Shown here: positions 52,623 to 57,386 of the stretch, piece after piece
Layout of the letters: each line of letters opens with the position of its first letter
How positions within the stretch are numbered: position 1 is the stretch's first letter
NCBI GenBank assembly: GCA_003478935.1
Contig: QUFP01000031.1
Location: 1 to 57,386, forward strand
Length of the DNA stretch: 57,386 bases
Direction: 5' to 3'
DNA from: Firmicutes bacterium AF25-13AC
GTDB taxonomy: Bacteria > Bacillota > Clostridia > Lachnospirales > Lachnospiraceae
Translations under genes and position numbers: made by a program
Notes under the pieces: generated by a model
The model's database searches: none
The model's input: the letters and a program-made list of their open reading frames with translations, nothing else
What the model was told of the DNA's origin: nothing

Positions 52623-55015
52623 GCCGACACCTCGCCGGGTTTGGTCGTCATGACGCGGTACAGTTCCGTATCCTGCGGGAAACGGTCAATAAAGGGCAAA
52701 ATCACGTTGCCGTAGAAAATAAGCCCCTCGCCCGCGTCGGAATGGGTTACATAGGTCATTTGCTGCTGCGAAATGTTAAGCTGCTTTGCAAGGATTTCCC
52801 TGTCGCCCTGTGCTTGGTTGAGCATATAGACAAAATCGCTGTTTTCAAAAACGTTTGAAACTTCTCTGCTCGTCAAAAGGTCTTTGACGTTCTGCGTGAT
52901 ACCTGTCGGAATACCGCCCCACTTCCTAAAACGCTTCCAAATCTCGACGCTGTATGCTGCGGTCTGTTCCTCTTTCAAGAGTAAATGAAATTCGTCGATG
53001 TAATACCGCGTCGCCTTGCCCTCGCTGCGGTTTACCGTTACTCTGTTCCATACTTGGTCTTGGACGATAAGCATACCGACTTTTTTAAGCTGCGTACCGA
53101 GTTCCTTAATATCAAAGCAGACAAGGCGATTATGAATGTCAACGTTTGTCCTGTGGTTAAAAATGTTCAAGCTGCCGTTTACATAGAGTTCCAATGCCGC
53201 CGCGATACGCTGCGCTTCCTTTTCCGGCTGCTTCTTGATCTCGTCGTAGAGGTCGCCCAAAATCGGCATATTCTCCGGCTTCGGGTCGGCAAGGTAGTTG
53301 CGGTACACGCTGATAACAGCGCGGTCAATCAAGGTCTTTTCGACAGCTTCCAGCCCGTTTTTACCTCCCATAATCAACTCACAAAAGGAAAGGATAAAAT
53401 CGCTCTTTAAGGCTATGGGCGTGTCGCCCTCGCTGTAATTGAGGTTAATATCCATAGGGTTAATGTACTGCGTGCTGTTCTGCGAAACCTTGATAACCTG
53501 TCCTTTCAAACGTCCGACAAGGGGGTAATATTCGGCTTCGGGGTCGCAAATGATAATGTCGTCGGACGTGATAAGAAAAGCGTTTGTGATTTCGCGTTTT
53601 GCAGAAAAACTTTTGCCGCTGCCCGGTGTGCCGAGTATCAAGCCGTTGGGATTTTTCAGCTTCTTTCGGTCGCACAAAATCATGTTGTTGGAAAGGGCGT
53701 TTAAGCCGTAATACAATGCTTCGCCGCTTTGGAACAGCTCTTGCACCGTAAAGGGAACGAAAACGGCGGTGCTGCTGGTCGTCAAGCCGCGCTGGATATG
53801 GATAAGGTTTTCCCCCAACGGGATAGAGGACATAAGCCCCTGTTCCTGCCGGTAGTCAAGGCGGGTCAAAATGCAGTTGTATTTCTGCGCGATTGCCGCC
53901 GCTCCAAATACTTCGTTATCCAATTTCTGCTTGGTATCTGCAAGGTTTAAGACAAGCAGCGTAAGCAGAAACATTCTTTCGTTGCGGCTCTGCAAATCGC
54001 GGAGTAGGTTTTTTGCTTCCCCGCCGTAGGTGGCAAGGTCGGACGGAATAATATCCATGTCGTAGCCGCTGCGGATTGCTTTTTTCTGTTCCTCGATTTT
54101 CATACGGTCAAGGTCGGTAATCTTGCGCTTAATCGTCTTGATTGCTTCGTTGTGGTCGATACTCTGAATGTGCAGATTGACGATAATCCCGTTTTCCGCG
54201 TCCATGAAGTCGGCAAGCATACGGTCGGAGAGTTCCGGCGCGACGATCTGCAAAAAGGAAACTACGCCAAACTTGCCGCCCATTTGAAACATTCGCCCGT
54301 CGCCAAATCGGAAAGAGGACGGCGCGATAAAGTCTTTGACAGAAAGACCGCTTGCGGGTAGCCATTCCCACGCAAAGTTAAAGCGTTCCCCGTCCGGGTG
54401 GAAAATCCCATGCAGCACTTCAAGACGCTGTTTCCCGTCCAATACCCGCGCCGCCGCGCCGATCACCTTAAAATGGTTGAGGGTGTCCGTTTCAATGCGG
54501 GCAAGACGCGCCCGCGCCGATCTAATGTCCTTTGCTTCAACGGTAAAGGTGAGAAACTTGGTCTTGATAAGCCCGTTGTTTCCGCGTTCAAGCTGCGTCC
54601 TAAGCATTTCGGTGTATTCTGCTCTGATACTGTCGAAGTCATCATTCTGCGGCGCAATCGTGATACTGTTCTTGAAATCGTCCTTGTTCGCATGGCGGCT
54701 GATTAGGGAAAGCTGCACGCTGATAGAAGCGTCGAACGAGTTATACATATCGCAAAGGGCTTCAAAAATGGCGGTTTTGTCGTCCGGCTGCGCAAGCTGA
54801 TAGTTGATGTCCTCAAACTCAATGCACTTGGAATACCGCCCGTTTGCAAGGCGGCAAATCCCGTCCTTATACATTCGCTCAAACGGTATGCTGTCCTGCG
54901 CCGTATGGGGCTTCCCGTCGCCCTTTGCCTGTCGGATAAGGGTATCTATCTGTTTTCTTTCCTGTCGGGAAAGTTTACGCTTTTCGTTTTGGGTGTTTTT
55001 CTTTTCCTTTGACAA
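52619..55015 (-). CDS. VirB4-like conjugation ATPase
   Basis: This 798-residue protein has an N-terminal CagE/TrbE/VirB-like region and a C-terminal ATPase with Walker A GTPGSGKSF and Walker B-like YYIDEFHLLL. It powers assembly of and transfer through the T4SS. It overlaps the PrgI gene by 41 bases. Confidence 0.92.
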   Translation of the reverse strand: MSKEKKNTQNEKRKLSRQERKQIDTLIRQAKGDGKPHTAQDSIPFERMYKDGICRLANGRYSKCIEFEDINYQLAQPDDKTAIFEALCDMYNSFDASISVQLSLISRHANKDDFKNSITIAPQNDDFDSIRAEYTEMLRTQLERGNNGLIKTKFLTFTVEAKDIRSARARLARIETDTLNHFKVIGAAARVLDGKQRLEVLHGIFHPDGERFNFAWEWLPASGLSVKDFIAPSSFRFGDGRMFQMGGKFGVVSFLQIVAPELSDRMLADFMDAENGIIVNLHIQSIDHNEAIKTIKRKITDLDRMKIEEQKKAIRSGYDMDIIPSDLATYGGEAKNLLRDLQSRNERMFLLTLLVLNLADTKQKLDNEVFGAAAIAQKYNCILTRLDYRQEQGLMSSIPLGENLIHIQRGLTTSSTAVFVPFTVQELFQSGEALYYGLNALSNNMILCDRKKLKNPNGLILGTPGSGKSFSAKREITNAFLITSDDIIICDPEAEYYPLVGRLKGQVIKVSQNSTQYINPMDINLNYSEGDTPIALKSDFILSFCELIMGGKNGLEAVEKTLIDRAVISVYRNYLADPKPENMPILGDLYDEIKKQPEKEAQRIAAALELYVNGSLNIFNHRTNVDIHNRLVCFDIKELGTQLKKVGMLIVQDQVWNRVTVNRSEGKATRYYIDEFHLLLKEEQTAAYSVEIWKRFRKWGGIPTGITQNVKDLLTSREVSNVFENSDFVYMLNQAQGDREILAKQLNISQQQMTYVTHSDAGEGLIFYGNVILPFIDRFPQDTELYRVMTTKPGEVSA

Positions 55016-55367
55016 TCGCCCGTACCTCCTTATCTAATTGCTCTTGCCGCGCAAGGGCGGCATAAAAATTGTTGGTCTGATAAGGTCGCTCTTTGGGGCG
55101 AAGAAACTTTACTTCCACAAATTGCCGAATAATCACTTCCAGCGGTTGCCCGTTTTTCTCGTACATGGCAAGCAAAAACATAGGCAGCATGGCAAGCACC
55201 ATGCACAATGCCGCTGTGGTTGTTCCAACGCTGTCTTTTACCAAAAAGAACAGCGGCAGTCCGATTGCTACCGCCGCGCTGAAACAAATTAGCTGTCGTT
55301 TCGTAAGGTTGAACATTACCTTGCTTTTGATTTTTGTTAAGTCCTTTGGGACGGTTACATACGCCAT
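54975..55367 (-). CDS. PrgI-family T4SS membrane protein (VirB3-like)
   Basis: This 130-residue protein has two close membrane helices (about 28-70) after YVTVPKDLTKIKSKVMFNLTKRQL. It is a VirB3-like partner of VirB4. The start is ATG 55367, chosen because AAAGGAGGTTTGAA precedes it. Confidence 0.87.
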   Translation of the reverse strand: MAYVTVPKDLTKIKSKVMFNLTKRQLICFSAAVAIGLPLFFLVKDSVGTTTAALCMVLAMLPMFLLAMYEKNGQPLEVIIRQFVEVKFLRPKERPYQTNNFYAALARQEQLDKEVRAIVKGKEKHPKRKA

Positions 55368-55368
55368 T

Positions 55369-56265
55369 TCAAACCTCCTTTCTGCCCGGAATGTAATCTT
55401 CAAAACGGGGGACAGCATAGAAAAGCCGTTTGTTATTTACCCACCGTTGCAAATGGCGGGTAACAGGCGGGGCGGTTGGACGCTCGTAAATCATCACATA
55501 CGGGTCAAAGCCCATAGCCCGCAAGGTGTTCACGCGGTATAAATCCTGTTCGTGAGTGCTGCCGTAGTTGGTAAGAACATACACGCGCCGCTGGCGGCTG
55601 CTCTTAATGGCGGTCAAATCCAAAAAACGTTGGAAATACCCGGTTAAGTCCTCGTCGGGATTATCCCATGCAAAATGTACCGCTTTTATCCGTACCCGAT
55701 TTAACAGGCTGACATTATCCCTGTTCACAAGGCGAATATCCAGCCCTTGCGAAAAATCCACCCATGCGCGGCTTCGTATAAGCTGCTCAATGAGATTTTC
55801 ATGGTCGGGACAGGCAAGCAGATTAGCGTCCATGATTTTTATTTCCGGCTGCCATTTCCAAAACTCGGACAAATCCGCAACCTTAACACTTTTGCGTCCC
55901 TCTTTACTGCTGACAATGCAAAACCCGCAATTTCTCGGACAACCCCGGCTTAAAAAGCCGTAGGCAATCCCGAAAAACTGCGGGTAGATAGAATAATCCG
56001 GGTAACTGTGTTCCACTTCCGGCGGCAAGCGGTTTTTCGTGTCGTAGCCCGTACCGCCGAAAATAACTTGTTCCGCGTTGGTAACGGTTATCGTGTCTTT
56101 GGAATAGGTGTCCGTAAAGACGCGGCTTTTATATACAAGGTCGTACCGCCCCTTTGCGTTCCACCATTCCACCGTATGCCCCTTTGCTTTATGATACGCG
56201 GATAGCTTCATCAAGCAGAGGTTGGGGAAATTATGGCTGTCAACGTCGATTAAACCGATTTTCAA
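55369..56265 (-). CDS. Radical SAM protein embedded in the T4SS operon
   Basis: This 298-residue protein has an N-terminal Rossmann-like part (IGLIDVDSHNFPNLCLMKLSA) and a radical SAM centre SRGCPRNCGFCIVSS (CxxxCxxC). It then has TIM-barrel features (LDIRLVNRDNVSLL, VHFAWDNP). It may modify a T4SS or surface component; the substrate is unknown. A TTG start at 56265 fits best: AAGGGGG lies about nine bases upstream and gives MKIGLIDVDS. Confidence 0.75.
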   Translation of the reverse strand: MKIGLIDVDSHNFPNLCLMKLSAYHKAKGHTVEWWNAKGRYDLVYKSRVFTDTYSKDTITVTNAEQVIFGGTGYDTKNRLPPEVEHSYPDYSIYPQFFGIAYGFLSRGCPRNCGFCIVSSKEGRKSVKVADLSEFWKWQPEIKIMDANLLACPDHENLIEQLIRSRAWVDFSQGLDIRLVNRDNVSLLNRVRIKAVHFAWDNPDEDLTGYFQRFLDLTAIKSSRQRRVYVLTNYGSTHEQDLYRVNTLRAMGFDPYVMIYERPTAPPVTRHLQRWVNNKRLFYAVPRFEDYIPGRKEV

Positions 56266-56281
56266 ATCATAACTCACCCCC

Positions 56282-57145
56282 TTAATGTGCCGAAAAGACG
56301 CTCTTTGCAAGGCTTCCCGTTTTGAAAAGCGTAAAGCACAAGAGGACGGTATAGCCCATGCAAGCCCAGATCGCGCCGGAAATGTCGTCGGTCGCTGCGA
56401 TTGTTTGTATCAACACCGCATAAATGCCGACACACACCAAGATCAGAAACGCCTGAAAACCAAGCGCAAGCAAAGATTTTAAGTAATTCTGTCCCATGCT
56501 GCCCCATTCGTGATTTACCATTGTTGCCATAGGGATAGGGGCAACGCTCGTTACAAGATATATTTCAATCATGCGCCCATACACCACAAGCATAATGCAG
56601 ATTGACAGGGCTTTCATGGTAAGCCCTACAAAGAGGGATTGAAACCATAACCCCAAAAGACCGCCCACGCTCATAGCGTCGAGTTTTGCTTCAATGTCGG
56701 TAATGACGGTGGTAACGTCTATGCTTGTATCGGATATGATAACCCCCGCGCTCTGATTGACGACGCTCTGCGTAACGTCGAAAACTCCCATGACGATGTT
56801 CCAAGTGTTTGTTACCAGCAGCACCGCAACAAAGGTCTTAAAAATCCATTTGAAGAAAATCCAAGTGTCGAGATCGTGCAGATTGTTTTTTTCAATTACA
56901 AGCTGGATTAGTTCATAACACATGACAAAGGTAATGATAACGCCCGCAATCGGTACAATGACGTTTTCCGAAAGGCTGCGTATCATGTTGAATATGCCCG
57001 CGTTCCACCCGGCGGGGGTCGTGCCGACTTGTGTTGCGATTTCTCCAACCTCTGTATTTACGCTGTCAAACAAGCCGGAAAGGTTCGATAAAATCCCGTC
57101 TGTCAAAATGCCGCGAAACCAATCTTCAATCATCTGCCATATCAA
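56282..57145 (-). CDS. VirB6/TrbL-like T4SS membrane channel protein
   Basis: This 287-residue polytopic protein has about six helices (IVPIAGVIITFVMCYELI, FVAVLLVTN, LSICIMLVVYGRMIEIYLV, LALGFQAFLILVCVGIYAV, and others) and a long extracytoplasmic first segment. It forms the inner-membrane channel of the T4SS. The ATG 57145 start has AAAGGAGGGATTAAC upstream. Confidence 0.87.
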   Translation of the reverse strand: MIWQMIEDWFRGILTDGILSNLSGLFDSVNTEVGEIATQVGTTPAGWNAGIFNMIRSLSENVIVPIAGVIITFVMCYELIQLVIEKNNLHDLDTWIFFKWIFKTFVAVLLVTNTWNIVMGVFDVTQSVVNQSAGVIISDTSIDVTTVITDIEAKLDAMSVGGLLGLWFQSLFVGLTMKALSICIMLVVYGRMIEIYLVTSVAPIPMATMVNHEWGSMGQNYLKSLLALGFQAFLILVCVGIYAVLIQTIAATDDISGAIWACMGYTVLLCFTLFKTGSLAKSVFSAH

Positions 57146-57214
57146 AAGTTAATCCCTCCTTTCCCGCGCTCCCGTTTCCGAGAGGGCGCGGCGGGTGGTA
57201 TTTGTTTTAGGCAT

Positions 57215-57309
57215 TATCCAAAAAGTTGAGAAAGCAGGGGAACAAGGGTGCCGCCGATCAAAGCGACGCCGCCGCCCGCCATGAGCTGCTTCATGCCCTG
57301 GCTCTTTGC
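57215..57309 (-). pseudogene. Maff2-family protein, 3' remnant
   Basis: Reading the minus strand gives AKSQGMKQLMAGGGVALIGG then TLVPLLSQLFG and a stop at 57215. This is the C-terminus of the small Maff2 membrane protein that usually precedes the VirB6-like gene. Upstream of Ala the frame meets TAA at 57310, so the N-terminal half is missing and replaced by unrelated sequence. Confidence 0.7.
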
Positions 57310-57386
57310 TTATGTGTGATAAAGAAGTAATAGAAGTGTAAAAAATTTTGCCGTTCCTATCCGGCACATGAGGTATGTCGGATAGG
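57310..57386 (+). mobile_element. Possible group II intron 5' end (or other insertion)
   Basis: After the Maff2 break, the sequence includes GTGTGATAAAG at 57314, which fits the group II intron GUGYG 5' consensus. It then has a hairpin CCTATCCGGCA/TGTCGGATAGG at the window edge, as in intron domain I. The window ends before any maturase gene, so this remains tentative. Confidence 0.35.

Larger units (their letters stand above)
35114..57309. mobile_element. Integrative and conjugative element nested in the transposon recombinase gene (right end not seen)
   Basis: The inserted DNA carries a large serine recombinase at its left end, regulators, an rRNA methyltransferase cargo, MobC plus a MOBP relaxase, antirestriction genes, topoisomerase III and a T4SS module (VirB4, PrgI, VirB6-like, NlpC/P60). 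This fits a Clostridial ICE of the CTn/Tn1549-like conjugation type with serine integration. VirD4 and the remaining genes would lie past the window or beyond the Maff2 break at about 57,309. Confidence 0.75.

Noticed and set aside
1..57386. CRISPR array
   Set aside because: No regularly spaced direct repeats were found; short repeats in 3.6-4.0 kb are coding linkers.
1..57386. tRNA genes
   Set aside because: No cloverleaf with conserved T-arm and CCA end was recognised on either strand.

Overview
The window is a low-GC Firmicutes chromosome, most likely a Clostridia/Lachnospiraceae gut anaerobe, carrying a higher-GC mobile region on its right half. The support is sigma-A type promoters with 16-17 base spacers, strong AGGAGG ribosome sites, a Gram-positive type Pel exopolysaccharide operon, and conjugative and mobilizable elements of the kind common in gut Clostridia. 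No rRNA or tRNA gene body lies inside, but bases 1-410 read as the leader and two tandem promoters of an rRNA operon transcribed leftward out of the window.

Host region, 1-29,000. At 0.6-5.4 kb sits a compact, apparently undescribed peptide/protein export system. It holds two short paralogous genes whose products begin with a shared leader (YxxP...GLAEGVYAASG), a PqqD-like/HPr-kinase-like fusion (frameshifted), an ABC exporter, and a SipW-like Ser-His peptidase. From 20.5 kb down to 5.4 kb runs a leftward Pel-type exopolysaccharide operon: a PqqD-like peptide, an epimerase-PelD fusion with a c-di-GMP I-site, PelE (frameshifted), a large membrane protein, a DUF2194-like protein in two ORFs, PelF, PelG, a small membrane protein, two glycosyltransferases and a flippase. 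Divergent from it is a PF14907-type nucleotidyltransferase, another partner typical of HPr-kinase-related/lasso-like systems. At 22.0-25.3 kb are three more glycosyltransferases. At 25.6-28.5 kb are a galactokinase-like GHMP kinase, a sugar nucleotidyltransferase and a glycosyltransferase-like protein. A third leader-family paralog at 28.7 kb is cut off by a mobile element.

Mobile region, 29,000-57,386. A mobilizable transposon (ant(6) aminoglycoside resistance gene, tag, XRE regulator, Cys-rich VLP protein, RepA-like protein, MobV relaxase) ends in a serine recombinase gene. That gene is interrupted at about 35,113 by a second element, an ICE. The ICE has its own large serine recombinase, TnpW, HTH and sigma regulators, a Cfr/RlmN-like rRNA methyltransferase behind a leader-peptide attenuator, a KTR protein, MobC and a MOBP relaxase, an ArdA-ArdC-YodL antirestriction fusion (frameshifted), topoisomerase III, and T4SS genes (NlpC/P60 protein, DNA methyltransferase, VirB4, PrgI, radical SAM protein, VirB6/TrbL, Maff2). 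Maff2 is itself broken at about 57,309, near a possible group II intron 5' end.

At least four genes, in both host and mobile DNA, show single-base frameshifts and a fifth may. Either the assembly carries indel errors or these are real lesions; reads are needed to tell. Functional assignments rest on motifs and gene order read by eye, and no database search was run.
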